Shown piece by piece: positions 45,778 to 54,318 of a stretch of 64,000 nt of DNA. Each line of letters opens with the position of its first letter. The first letter of the stretch is position 1. Both the position numbers and the translations under genes were made by a program. Below the pieces are notes generated by a model. That model had not been told where the DNA came from. It made no database searches and worked only from the letters and a program-made list of their open reading frames with translations. Source of the DNA: Pedobacter cryotolerans (GTDB lineage Bacteria; Bacteroidota; Bacteroidia; Sphingobacteriales; Sphingobacteriaceae). The stretch is from positions 124,001 to 188,000 of the forward strand of contig NZ_SWBO01000003.1 of the NCBI RefSeq assembly GCF_005116475.1, in the 5' to 3' direction.

Positions 45778-46212
45778 TTATATCTGAAAACTTTGAATGC
45801 TTATTCGAATATCTTCGTTAGGGGGTCGACACCTATGGTTTACGTAACCACTTTGATCTGGTGCGATACTGATTACTGTAACTAATAAAGTATAAGCGTA
45901 ATTGGCAAGCCCTACTACAGGTAAACTAACCAGTACTTTAGCACTTTCTGGGATGAGTTTACTTTGGATAGTCAGCTCATTTACCAGCTTTTTACAACAA
46001 GGATCTTCGTTTGAAGAATTCAGTCCTGGTATCGAGGTAATCTCATGGTCCTCTGCATGATTGTGCTCATGATCTTTGTGTTCATGAACAGCCGCTTTTG
46101 TATGGGAATGAGTATCATTATCATGATTCTCCTCCATTGCCAAAGCACAGCCAAAACCCACAACAGTATTGAGCAAAAATATAACTAACAGAAAGATAGC
46201 TTTACTTTTCAT
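45778..46212 (-). CDS. small secreted His/Cys-rich protein, HYC_CC_PP-like
   Basis: 144 residues: signal peptide (about 1-25, ending ALAM), a His-rich part (HDNDTHSHTK, HEHKDHEHNHAEDHE; about 30-58), a Cys pair (EDPCCKKLVNEL, about 71-82) and a C-terminal HRCRPPNEDIRI. The CC and PP positions and size resemble the HYC_CC_PP family represented by the gene at 54319, although the HYC motif itself is missing. First gene of the second copper operon. Probably a periplasmic metal-binding protein; true role unknown. Confidence 0.6.
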   Translation of the reverse strand: MKSKAIFLLVIFLLNTVVGFGCALAMEENHDNDTHSHTKAAVHEHKDHEHNHAEDHEITSIPGLNSSNEDPCCKKLVNELTIQSKLIPESAKVLVSLPVVGLANYAYTLLVTVISIAPDQSGYVNHRCRPPNEDIRISIQSFQI

Positions 46213-46219
46213 GACTATG

Positions 46220-46281
46220 CAAATCTATATAAAGATGCAAAATTAAATTTATATTATTCTACCTATTAGTTATATAATTAT
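46220..46281 (-). promoter_or_regulatory. promoter with tandem operator-like repeats, second copper operon
   Basis: On the minus strand two AATnATATAA copies (AATTATATAA and AATAATATAA) are spaced 21 nt apart within 46281-46248, followed after exactly 20 nt by the -7 box TAGATTTG (46227-46220), which lies 7 nt before the ATG. The same layout and 26 of 34 bases of the repeat block recur at 54726-54787. Confidence 0.6.
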
Positions 46282-46306
46282 GCTGCTACCCATTTAGAGT
46301 AGCAGC
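46282..46306 (-). terminator. hairpin after the cus operon (possible terminator)
   Basis: gctgctac and gtagcagc form a perfect 8-bp stem with a 9-nt loop, 18 nt past the stop of DUF3347 copy C and directly next to the tandem repeats of the following promoter. No T run follows, so termination efficiency is doubtful. Confidence 0.4.
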
Positions 46307-46324
46307 GTTTAAATCCATCTATTC

Positions 46325-46891
46325 TTATTTCAATGTTTCTTTTACTTCGCCACAAGTCATCATGCTTTCGCCGAAATAAGGGTTTCTGATTTCTTTTTGA
46401 TTACTTAACCAAGCCGCACCTTTATCATTTAGTGCCATAGGGCAGTATTCTACATAGATTTCGCCAGAGTTTAAGCCAGCGCTTTTTACTCTTTCTATAA
46501 AATCAGTACTCAAATCAGCATACAAAGTTCTTTGGGATTCAATATCTTTAGCTGCACCTATTTTAGCTGCTAATGTAGCTAATGAACCACCATTATTTAG
46601 TGCTTTTGAACCCAGTTCGATAGCATTAACTGCTACTTTTGCCTCGATCATATCACCATTTACAAGTGCATTGGTAAGATGTACATAATGTTGGTAAACT
46701 GCATTTAATTTATCGTCTTTTAAACTAACGCTTACAGCTGTTTTTTCCACAGGAGCCGCATCGTGACCTTCGCCTGCCGCATGGTTATGACCTGCATGTG
46801 CATCTTCAGCTACTGGTTTATCACTGTTTCCACAAGCTGCAAATAGCATTACTGCAACTAAAATCATTACAAAATTGGTTATTGTTTTCAT
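46325..46891 (-). CDS. DUF3347 lipoprotein, copy C
   Basis: 188 residues, lipobox FAAC (Cys about 20), His-rich linker (DAHAGHNHAAGEGHD, about 30-44), then DUF3347 with YVEYCPMALND and ESMMTCGEVKE. The His of the REHF motif in copies A and B is replaced here (ESQRTLY), so the metal site may differ. Last gene of the cus operon, 24 nt after the HMBD adaptor gene. Confidence 0.82.
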   Translation of the reverse strand: MKTITNFVMILVAVMLFAACGNSDKPVAEDAHAGHNHAAGEGHDAAPVEKTAVSVSLKDDKLNAVYQHYVHLTNALVNGDMIEAKVAVNAIELGSKALNNGGSLATLAAKIGAAKDIESQRTLYADLSTDFIERVKSAGLNSGEIYVEYCPMALNDKGAAWLSNQKEIRNPYFGESMMTCGEVKETLK

Positions 46892-46915
46892 TTTTTTTGG
46901 TTTTATAATTAATAT

Positions 46916-48145
46916 TTATGATTTACTTAGTTTAAGCCCTTCAACAGGGTTTTTTCCTCTTTTAAGGATATACTCGCTATACAATAGATATGCTCCAGTT
47001 ACTACTACCTGATCTCCTTTTTTCAATCCTTCGGCAATCTCAACCTGATCATCGTTTTCTTGCCCAGTTTTTACAAGCTTGGCTTCAAAATTGTCTTTTC
47101 CGCTTTTAACCCAAACGTGCATTCCTTTTCCATCTCTTATTACAGCATCTACCGGCAAAGTCAATACATTAGTTTGACTTGCAGAAGGTAAAAAGACGTT
47201 GGCTTGTAAGCCTGGTTGCCATTGATTTGATGGATTAGGGATAGTCCCTCTAATTTGTGTAAGCTGTGAACCTGATTGTAAAGCTGGTGTAATAAAGCTA
47301 ATGATCATTTCTTGTGGCTTATCTTCCCAACCTGCAACCACCACCTTAACCTTTTGACCCTGTTTTATGTTTTTAGCCTCATTTGGATAAACATCCGCTT
47401 CGACCCATAACTGACCATAGCCTTCCAGTCTTATTATCGAGCCTCCTTCTTGCACATACTGCCCCTGCGTTACGGATAACTCTGCCACAATACCACTTTG
47501 CGGTGCATAAAATACAATAAATGGATCCTTTTTCTGTGTTTTTAACAATTGCTGAACCTGACTTTCAGATTGACCATATAACAACAATTTCTGTTTAGCC
47601 GCAGCAACTAGCTGACTCTCTATTTTATCGCCCTGAAATTGTTTCTGTTGTGCTACAGCCATTAAATACTCCTGTTGCAGGGTAGCCAATTGCTCAGAAT
47701 ACAATTGATACAAAGGCTGCCCTTTACTTACCTTAACTCCAGTTTCTCTTACATATAATCGCTCTATTCTACCTGCAATTCTACTAGAGATATAGCTACT
47801 TTGTTCAGGATCAACAGTTAGTCTTCCATTTAGCTGTTTACCACCAGAAAAGCTATTTTCACCTATGATTAGGGTAGTTATATTGGCTAATGCCTGGCGT
47901 TTCTCATCTACTTTCAGTGCTTTATCATTACTGTTTTTTTCAAAAGGCACTAAATCCATCCCACAAATGGGACAAGTACCCATTTCATTTTTAATTACCT
48001 GCGGGTGCATAGGACAAGTAAAAGTCTGCACCTTTTCTTTTGCAGCCCCCTCTACAGGTTTTTTCTCATTGCTACACGCTGCAATAAATACCGATGGAAG
48101 CACCGCCATTAAGGCAATTTTCTTTATAAATAATTTACGTTCCAT
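46916..48145 (-). CDS. RND efflux adaptor, CusB-type with HMBD module
   Basis: 409 residues from ATG 48145 (MERKLFIKK); the open frame to 48193 overlaps the preceding gene. Lipoprotein signal (FIAAC), an HMBD module (FTCPMHPQV to CPICGMDLVPF, about 40-66), then a membrane fusion protein: RIERLYVRETGVKVSKGQPLY (lipoyl half, given here in part), a coiled-coil hairpin (about 160-215), the second lipoyl half with FYAPQSGIVAEL and a beta-barrel domain. Delivers Cu to the CusA pump. Second of two tandem adaptors. Confidence 0.9.
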   Translation of the reverse strand: MERKLFIKKIALMAVLPSVFIAACSNEKKPVEGAAKEKVQTFTCPMHPQVIKNEMGTCPICGMDLVPFEKNSNDKALKVDEKRQALANITTLIIGENSFSGGKQLNGRLTVDPEQSSYISSRIAGRIERLYVRETGVKVSKGQPLYQLYSEQLATLQQEYLMAVAQQKQFQGDKIESQLVAAAKQKLLLYGQSESQVQQLLKTQKKDPFIVFYAPQSGIVAELSVTQGQYVQEGGSIIRLEGYGQLWVEADVYPNEAKNIKQGQKVKVVVAGWEDKPQEMIISFITPALQSGSQLTQIRGTIPNPSNQWQPGLQANVFLPSASQTNVLTLPVDAVIRDGKGMHVWVKSGKDNFEAKLVKTGQENDDQVEIAEGLKKGDQVVVTGAYLLYSEYILKRGKNPVEGLKLSKS

Positions 48146-48149
48146 AATT

Positions 48150-49361
48150 TTATTTTTTAATGAAGCTTTCACTATCAACCAGGTATGCTGCATTTTTACT
48201 TACCTCCCAATTGCTAATATCTTCTGTAATTTGTACCATCCCGGCTATGGTAACGCCTGTTTTTACCGCTTTTGGAATAACTACATTACCTTCTTTTTTA
48301 AAGAGCACTTTTTTGTCTCCTAATGATACTATTGCAGATTCTGGTAGCCACCATGAAGCAGCTAACAATACAGGTATTTTAGCAGTAAGAAGTTCCCCAA
48401 TCCTAAAATTCGATTTGTTGAGATAGGTTCTGGCAATAGTAAAGTTTTCGCCATTTTTAAAAACAGGCTGTATCATTCCAATAGTTGCGTTCTGAGCCGT
48501 GCTTTTATCGGCAGTTTTATAAAACATCAACTTATCGCCTTTTTTAATAAGCGATGCCAAGTCAGGTTTAAAGGAAAACTCTGCAAGCATACTACTGGCA
48601 TTATAAATCGTAAAAAGCGATTGTCCAGCACTTACATACTGTCCTTCTCGTAACATCACCGGAGAATTTACTGGAGTACTTGCCACTGGTGCAGCAGCTG
48701 TCGTAGATCCACCAGCCATACTACTCATTCCATCTCCACCAGAAGATGGGGCAGCAGCAGATGGGGCCACAATCTGGGCCGCAGCAGATTTTTCAAGAAT
48801 ATATCCATCTGCATTGCTATAAACAGGAATACGATAATTAACTTTTCTTGTTTTTAACAACTGATTAACTGTCGAATTATTCATCCCCAATAATATCAAC
48901 CGTTGTTTAGCTCGTTCTAGCATAGACTGATCTGTTTCAGAACGTTGCAAAAAAAGCAATTCCTGTTGAGCAGCAGCCAAATCTGGAGAATAAACTTCCA
49001 TAATTAACTGCCCTTTGCGAACGGGTTGGTAATTGTATTTAATCAACAAACGCTCTATTCTTCCACCAACCCTGCTTGCTACACTATGCTCATTACGTGT
49101 ATCGTAATTAATTATGCCATGCACTTCTTCCGTAAATATTCTTGTACCATACTCGGCTTTAATTACTGGCAATGTTGATACAACCTGTGCATTTGTAGGT
49201 TTAAGCAGGTGAGAAAGATTACTGTCTATTTTTACTGCGCCAAGATCATCATGGGCGTCGTTTTTAACAGCTTTATTCCTATTACAAGAACTGATTACCA
49301 TTATGCCAGCCATCATCAACAAAGCAAAGCTAAAGGGGTTAACGATATATTTCTTTCTCAT
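48150..49361 (-). CDS. RND efflux adaptor subunit (first of the cus operon)
   Basis: 403-residue lipoprotein (lipobox ISSC, Cys about 26). MFP layout: RIERLLIKYNYQPVRKGQLI (about 101-120), coiled-coil hairpin with QQELLFLQRSE, a Gly/Ser/Met/Ala-rich insertion (GGDGMSSMAGGSTTAAAP, about 208-225) that looks flexible, then IMPACT-type barrel parts. No HMBD. Overlaps the TolC gene by 23 nt and is followed by the second adaptor at 4 nt: tight translational coupling. Confidence 0.88.
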   Translation of the reverse strand: MRKKYIVNPFSFALLMMAGIMVISSCNRNKAVKNDAHDDLGAVKIDSNLSHLLKPTNAQVVSTLPVIKAEYGTRIFTEEVHGIINYDTRNEHSVASRVGGRIERLLIKYNYQPVRKGQLIMEVYSPDLAAAQQELLFLQRSETDQSMLERAKQRLILLGMNNSTVNQLLKTRKVNYRIPVYSNADGYILEKSAAAQIVAPSAAAPSSGGDGMSSMAGGSTTAAAPVASTPVNSPVMLREGQYVSAGQSLFTIYNASSMLAEFSFKPDLASLIKKGDKLMFYKTADKSTAQNATIGMIQPVFKNGENFTIARTYLNKSNFRIGELLTAKIPVLLAASWWLPESAIVSLGDKKVLFKKEGNVVIPKAVKTGVTIAGMVQITEDISNWEVSKNAAYLVDSESFIKK

Positions 49362-50589
49362 AATCTACAATCATTAAGTAAAGTTTCAGTTTTTCATCTA
49401 GCACATTCGTCTGCATCATGGTTAATGCTTCCCACGAATCGATTACTTCTGGTAATTCCATTTTATTCTCACGGTAGCTTAAAAAGTTAACATCTAGTGT
49501 TTTTTGTAAACTCGGAATAATTTTATCTTCCATTACCTTGATCCGCTTTTGCATAGACTGGATTTCGAATTGCATACCGTATAACATCCCCTGCGTTTCT
49601 TGAAGCATAGCCGCTTTCTCTTTTGCCATAGCCTGCACTTCATATTGCATTCCTTTTACTTCAGATTTATACATTTTTGAAGACCATGGCGCAATTGGGA
49701 TACTTACCATTCCCATAATGCTAAAAGCTTTAGGCATTGCTTTTGTTAAAGGAGACATGTGATCAAACCTTAGCTTAAAATCGGGCCTGCTTTGCTTTTT
49801 CATTGCTTCGATATTCAACTGCATAGATTGTATGCTATAATCCATTTTCTTAATATCGTTTCTAGCTAAGGCCAAACTACCTGTATCAATAGCTCTTGCA
49901 GCCACAAAAACTGGCTGATAGGTGGTATCAATAGCAAAATCTGCATTTCCCTGTTGGTTCATCAAACTATTTAGCCAAGCCCTACTTCTAGCTATATCAC
50001 CCTCCTGCATGATGATCATGTTTCGGTTCTCTTCCAGTTTGGCGGTAGTTTTATATACGCTACTTAATTTCGACTGGTTAAAAGGGTACCTGATCTCTTC
50101 GATCTTTTTCATGGTTTGCATAATCTTTTCATTCTGCGTCAATACCCTAATCTTTTGTTGCGCAACCAACCATCCAAAATACAATCGCTTTGCTTGCGCC
50201 TTGTATTCATTTAAGGTAACTCCCCGAGTTTCGTTTTCTACTTTACCCTTAGATTCGATATAGCGTTTGTTCGCATTTTGTTTAACCGGATTAGGAATAT
50301 CTTGCTCTAATTGTAGCATTAAAGAACCTTTATCACTTTCATCCATAATCATTTGACCAGGGTAGGGAGTCATAAACGTACCCACACCTACCATTGGAGC
50401 CATCCAAGCCGTTGCTGCTTTAGCCGTATGTTTGTAGCTTTCTGCTTTTAACCCATAAGATTGCAACAATAGATTATTCTTATCTATTCTTTGTAAAACC
50501 GTATCTAATGTGAGCACCTGTTTTTGTTGCGCTAATGAATAAAATGGCAATAGCAGTAGTATCAACTTTATTTTTTTAATGCTGTACAT
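49339..50589 (-). CDS. TolC-family outer-membrane efflux protein
   Basis: 416 residues from ATG 50589 (MYSIKKIKLI), signal peptide to about SLAQ. Long amphipathic helices and the repeat organisation of TolC/CusC are visible. It is strikingly rich in Met (for instance MAPMVGVGTFM and PGQMIMDESDKGSLM), as in copper channels. Starts inside the end of the CusA C-half gene (14-nt overlap). Outer-membrane channel of the Cu efflux complex. Confidence 0.85.
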   Translation of the reverse strand: MYSIKKIKLILLLLPFYSLAQQKQVLTLDTVLQRIDKNNLLLQSYGLKAESYKHTAKAATAWMAPMVGVGTFMTPYPGQMIMDESDKGSLMLQLEQDIPNPVKQNANKRYIESKGKVENETRGVTLNEYKAQAKRLYFGWLVAQQKIRVLTQNEKIMQTMKKIEEIRYPFNQSKLSSVYKTTAKLEENRNMIIMQEGDIARSRAWLNSLMNQQGNADFAIDTTYQPVFVAARAIDTGSLALARNDIKKMDYSIQSMQLNIEAMKKQSRPDFKLRFDHMSPLTKAMPKAFSIMGMVSIPIAPWSSKMYKSEVKGMQYEVQAMAKEKAAMLQETQGMLYGMQFEIQSMQKRIKVMEDKIIPSLQKTLDVNFLSYRENKMELPEVIDSWEALTMMQTNVLDEKLKLYLMIVDYEKEIYR

Positions 50590-52513
50590 CGTGAACCTCC
50601 AATTTTCCATATTTCCTCAATTCGTATTCTTTAGACATTAAAAAGATGAGCGGAGTAACTAGTAAGATGTGCGTAGAGGAAGTAAGTACTCCACCTATCA
50701 TGGGCAACACAATGGGTTGCATTACATCTACTCCAACTCCAGTAGCCCATAATACGGGCACCAAACCAAACAGCGACACACAAACCGTCATTAGTTTCGG
50801 CCTTAACCGTTTGGCAGCACCATGAATTACATATTCTCTCAAATCTTCTTTTGTGATGGTCTCACTTGAATTTCCTTTTAATTTAATCAGTTGCTGCATG
50901 GCATCATTCAGGTAAATGACCATCACAATCCCCGTTTCGACGGCAATACCGAATAATGCAATAAAACCTACGGCTACACCCACAGATAAGTTTACATCCC
51001 AGAAGTAGATCATATAAGCCCCGCCTATTAAAGCAAATGGAACCGTTATCAAGCTTAAAAAGGCTTCTCTTACCGAGTGGAAAGCGAAATACAAGGAGAA
51101 GAAAATTATGACCAAAACAACGGGAGCTATCCACATTAAGGTTTGCTTACCGCGGATAAGGTTTTCATATTGCCCGCTCCATTCCAAGAAATAACCTTCT
51201 GGAAGCACTCCTTTTTCTTTGTTTAGCTTTTCCATTGCGTCTTTAACTGTGCTGCCTAAATCCCGATCTCGCACATTAAACATCACCGCACCACGCAAAA
51301 TGGCGTTATCGGAATTGATCATCGGTGGCCCGTCTTCAAATTTCACATCGGCTACGGCTGACAGGGGAATTTCGCCAAAGGTGGTAGACTGAATAGGAAT
51401 ACGCTGAATACGCTCTACACTGTTTCTATATTCTTGTGCTAAACGCACGCTAATAGAAAAACGTTGTCTACCCTCAATGGTATTGCCAATGGTTGCGCCA
51501 CCTAATGCACTTTCTACCACTTGGTTTACATCATCAACGTTTAAACCATAACGTGCCAGCTCTTCTCTTTTTATATCGATAGCCATGTATTTTCCACCCG
51601 TAATTGGTTCTACAAATAAATCGCTAACACCAGGCGTGCCTTCTAATGCGGCTTTCACTTTTTCAGATACAGCAGCAATGGTATCTAAATTTTGTCCAAA
51701 AACCTTAATCCCAACATCGGTACGAATACCTGTAGCCAACATATTTATTCTGTTAATAATCGGCTGTGTCCAACCATTTACCACACCCGGAATTTGCAGT
51801 TTAGCATCTAGCTCGGTTACAATATCTTTTTTGGTGATGCCTTTACGCCAGTCACTTTTAGGTTTTAAAGTAATAATGGTCTCAATCATACTAATTGGTG
51901 AATTATCGGTGGCTGTATTAGCCCTGCCTGCCTTTCCCAAAACCTTATCAACCTCCGGCACCGATTTAATAATCTTGTCCTGTACCTGCAATATTCGCTT
52001 TGCTTCTGCATTAGATACGTCGGGCAAGGTAACTGGCATAAAAAGAATACTTTGCTCATCTAATGGTGGAATAAACTCTGTTCCTAGGTTTTTAAGCAAT
52101 GGAATGGTAATTAACAAAGCAATAATGTTAACGGCAATTGTCGTTTTTCGCCATTTTAAAACAGTCCTAATAATTGGCTCGTAAACCTTTTCTAATATTC
52201 TGTTTACAGGGTTTGCATGGTCTGGCTTAAATTTTCCCTTCATAAAAAAGGAAATCAGCACAGGTGCCAGTGTAATTACCAACAAAGCATCTACAATCAT
52301 GATAAATGTTTTGGTATATGCTAGTGGGTGGAACAGTTTACCTTCCTGTCCGGTTAACATAAATACGGGTAAAAAAGAGGTAATGATAATGACTGTTGCA
52401 AAGAACACCCCTCTTGAAACCTGTTTACTGGATTTGGTAATCACCGCAAGGCGATCTTCTTCACTTATCCAATCTGGAGATTTTTTAAATATATTTTTAA
52501 ACCACTTGATCAT
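50576..52513 (-). CDS. cusA: CusA-type RND permease, C-terminal half (split gene)
   Basis: 645 residues covering a CusA-type pump from the cytoplasmic loop after TM4 to the C-terminus. It begins MIKWFKNIFKKSPDW, then TM5 (VSRGVFFATVIIITSFLPVF) and on. Of the three Met that bind Cu in E. coli CusA, two are at matching places (INMLATGI and GPPMINSD) and the third is Leu (RYGLNV). It starts in an ATGA overlap with the stop of the N-half. All parts of the pump are present across the two genes. Confidence 0.88.
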   Translation of the reverse strand: MIKWFKNIFKKSPDWISEEDRLAVITKSSKQVSRGVFFATVIIITSFLPVFMLTGQEGKLFHPLAYTKTFIMIVDALLVITLAPVLISFFMKGKFKPDHANPVNRILEKVYEPIIRTVLKWRKTTIAVNIIALLITIPLLKNLGTEFIPPLDEQSILFMPVTLPDVSNAEAKRILQVQDKIIKSVPEVDKVLGKAGRANTATDNSPISMIETIITLKPKSDWRKGITKKDIVTELDAKLQIPGVVNGWTQPIINRINMLATGIRTDVGIKVFGQNLDTIAAVSEKVKAALEGTPGVSDLFVEPITGGKYMAIDIKREELARYGLNVDDVNQVVESALGGATIGNTIEGRQRFSISVRLAQEYRNSVERIQRIPIQSTTFGEIPLSAVADVKFEDGPPMINSDNAILRGAVMFNVRDRDLGSTVKDAMEKLNKEKGVLPEGYFLEWSGQYENLIRGKQTLMWIAPVVLVIIFFSLYFAFHSVREAFLSLITVPFALIGGAYMIYFWDVNLSVGVAVGFIALFGIAVETGIVMVIYLNDAMQQLIKLKGNSSETITKEDLREYVIHGAAKRLRPKLMTVCVSLFGLVPVLWATGVGVDVMQPIVLPMIGGVLTSSTHILLVTPLIFLMSKEYELRKYGKLEVHDVQH

Positions 52514-53808
52514 GATGTTGTTGTTTTATTTTGGTCCTTTTCCCATAACTCGTAGCGTTCTGTCAAATGCTTATATGCATTTTCGCTCATAATAATACCG
52601 TTATCTACAATTACACCTATAGCCAGTGCAATACCAGTTAGCGACATAATGTTAGATGAAATATCAAAAGCATTGAGCAGGATAAAGCTTGCCGCAATGG
52701 TAATTGGAATTTGTATGATAATACTTAATGCGCTGCGCCAATGAAATAGAAATACAAATACAATAAGCGATACCACAATCATCTCTTCTATTAATGTATT
52801 TTTAATCGAATCGACGGATTCTTTAATTAACTCGCCCCGATCATATACAATATCAAATTTCACGCCCTTAGGTAATCCTTTTGATACTTCTTTCATTTTT
52901 GCTTTTACTTTATCGATTACCTCTGCCGCATTTTCGCCGTAACGCATTACCACAATTCCGCCTGCACGTTCTCCCTTGCCATCCTGATCAAATATGCCCA
53001 ATCTAGTTTCTCCTGTCATTTGCACAGTAGCAATATCTGAGACCTTTATAGGCGTGCCATTTTGGTTCTTTACAGGGATATTTGAGATTTCTTCGAGGGA
53101 TTTGAGGTAACCAGAAGTTTTGATAATATAGCCCATATCGCTCATTTCGAACTTACGCCCCCCAGATTCGTTATTGTTACTTCTTACAGCAGCAATTACC
53201 TGAGGCACACTGAGTTTGTAATACAGTAGTTTATTAGGATCTATTGAAATTTGATATTGTTTTTGAAAACCACCAAATGAAGCGATCTCGCTCACTCCAG
53301 GAACATTTTGCAATGCAAATTTCACGTACCAATCTTGTATGGCACGTTGCTCACCCAAATCCATATCTGGGGCATCCAAGGTGTACCACAACACATGCCC
53401 TACACCTGTACCATCTGGCCCTAATTGTGGCGCAACACCTTCTGGTAAAGTTTTGGATATTGTACTAATTCGCTCCATTACACGCTCTCTGGCCCAGTAT
53501 ACATCTACATCATCCTCAAAGATTACGTAAATGAAACTCATCCCGAACATAGAGGAGCCCCTTACATATTTGATTTTGGGAATACCTTGCAAATTGGTAA
53601 CCAGTGGATAGGTAACCTGGTCTTCTATCAATTGTGGTGATCTACCCATCCATTCGGTAAATACAATTACCTGATTTTCTGAAAGGTCTGGAATTGCATC
53701 TATCGGGTTTTTTTGTACCGAGAATACTCCCCATATAAATAATCCGGCAGAAAGCACTAGCACAATAAACCGATTGCGCATAGACCATTCTATAATTTTA
53801 TGTACCAT
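52510..53808 (-). CDS. cusA: CusA-type RND permease, N-terminal half (split gene)
   Basis: 432 residues from ATG 53808 (MVHKIIEWSMRNRF); a TTG at 53823 adds five residues and is less likely. Contains TM1, the first periplasmic porter part (DAIPDLSENQVIVFTEW, in part; EDDVDVYWARERV) and TM2-TM4 ending IGVIVDNGIIMSENAYKHL, then a short tail and stop. In other heavy-metal pumps the chain continues here. The stop overlaps the next start as ATGA, so the halves are coupled; together they give about 1077 residues, the normal length. Confidence 0.88.
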   Translation of the reverse strand: MVHKIIEWSMRNRFIVLVLSAGLFIWGVFSVQKNPIDAIPDLSENQVIVFTEWMGRSPQLIEDQVTYPLVTNLQGIPKIKYVRGSSMFGMSFIYVIFEDDVDVYWARERVMERISTISKTLPEGVAPQLGPDGTGVGHVLWYTLDAPDMDLGEQRAIQDWYVKFALQNVPGVSEIASFGGFQKQYQISIDPNKLLYYKLSVPQVIAAVRSNNNESGGRKFEMSDMGYIIKTSGYLKSLEEISNIPVKNQNGTPIKVSDIATVQMTGETRLGIFDQDGKGERAGGIVVMRYGENAAEVIDKVKAKMKEVSKGLPKGVKFDIVYDRGELIKESVDSIKNTLIEEMIVVSLIVFVFLFHWRSALSIIIQIPITIAASFILLNAFDISSNIMSLTGIALAIGVIVDNGIIMSENAYKHLTERYELWEKDQNKTTTS

Positions 53809-53853
53809 CTTTATTTTTTTCAAATCGGCGCCTGATTACTCAGGCACCTGATG

Positions 53854-54222
53854 TTAATGTTTGTGATCTGATTCTGGCTGTTTTGCCGGCTGACTTGCTC
53901 TATCATATTTACAACAGCCTGGAAGTTTAGTATAAACTGCATCATTAGCTTTAAATTTTGGCGTATCATGTCCTACATCAGCGATCTTACGCTGTACATC
54001 ATCTAACTTAATTTTACTAGCATCATAATTGATGGTTAGCATTTTGGTTTTTGCACTCCACTCTGCAGTAGTAACGCCCTCTACTTTTACAGCTGCTTCT
54101 ATGCGTTTTTTACACATACCACAATTACCAGATACTTTAACACTGTCTGTTTTAGACTGCGCAAAAGTTGCACTGCCAAGGAAAGCCAACATGGCTACCA
54201 TAGAGAATCGTAATGATTTCAT
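53854..54222 (-). CDS. secreted HMA-domain copper-binding protein
   Basis: 122 residues with a signal peptide (to about TFAQ, residue 22) and one heavy-metal-associated domain (VKVSGNCGMCKKRIEAAV, about 28-45; CxxC motif GNCGMC). A His/Cys tail with PGCCKYD and SDHKH adds possible ligands. Periplasmic analogue of MerP/CopZ that could hand Cu(I) to the adaptor or pump. 45 nt before cusA; 42 nt behind a conserved hairpin. Confidence 0.9.
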   Translation of the reverse strand: MKSLRFSMVAMLAFLGSATFAQSKTDSVKVSGNCGMCKKRIEAAVKVEGVTTAEWSAKTKMLTINYDASKIKLDDVQRKIADVGHDTPKFKANDAVYTKLPGCCKYDRASQPAKQPESDHKH

Positions 54223-54264
54223 AATAAATTGATTTGAAATAAAAATTTGGATATAAAAATTTTG

Positions 54265-54283
54265 GACACAGCAAAGCTATGTC
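54265..54283. other. hairpin between the HYC_CC_PP gene and the HMA gene
   Basis: gacacagcaaagctatgtc: 8-bp stem with one G-T pair in the message (9 bp if the flanking g/c pair is included) and a 3-nt loop. Near-identical to 45702-45721 in the matching place of the other copper operon. On the minus strand it is followed by aaaattttt, which is a weak terminator tail at best. Confidence 0.6.
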
Positions 54284-54318
54284 CGGTACACGAATGTGTA
54301 GGACTGCGGTATTAAAGC

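Noticed and set aside
52495-52525. Sequencing frameshift as the cause of the split cusA
   Set aside because: Not fully excluded, but the ATGA overlap, a plausible own start and the extra amphipathic helix of the C-half make a real split more likely.
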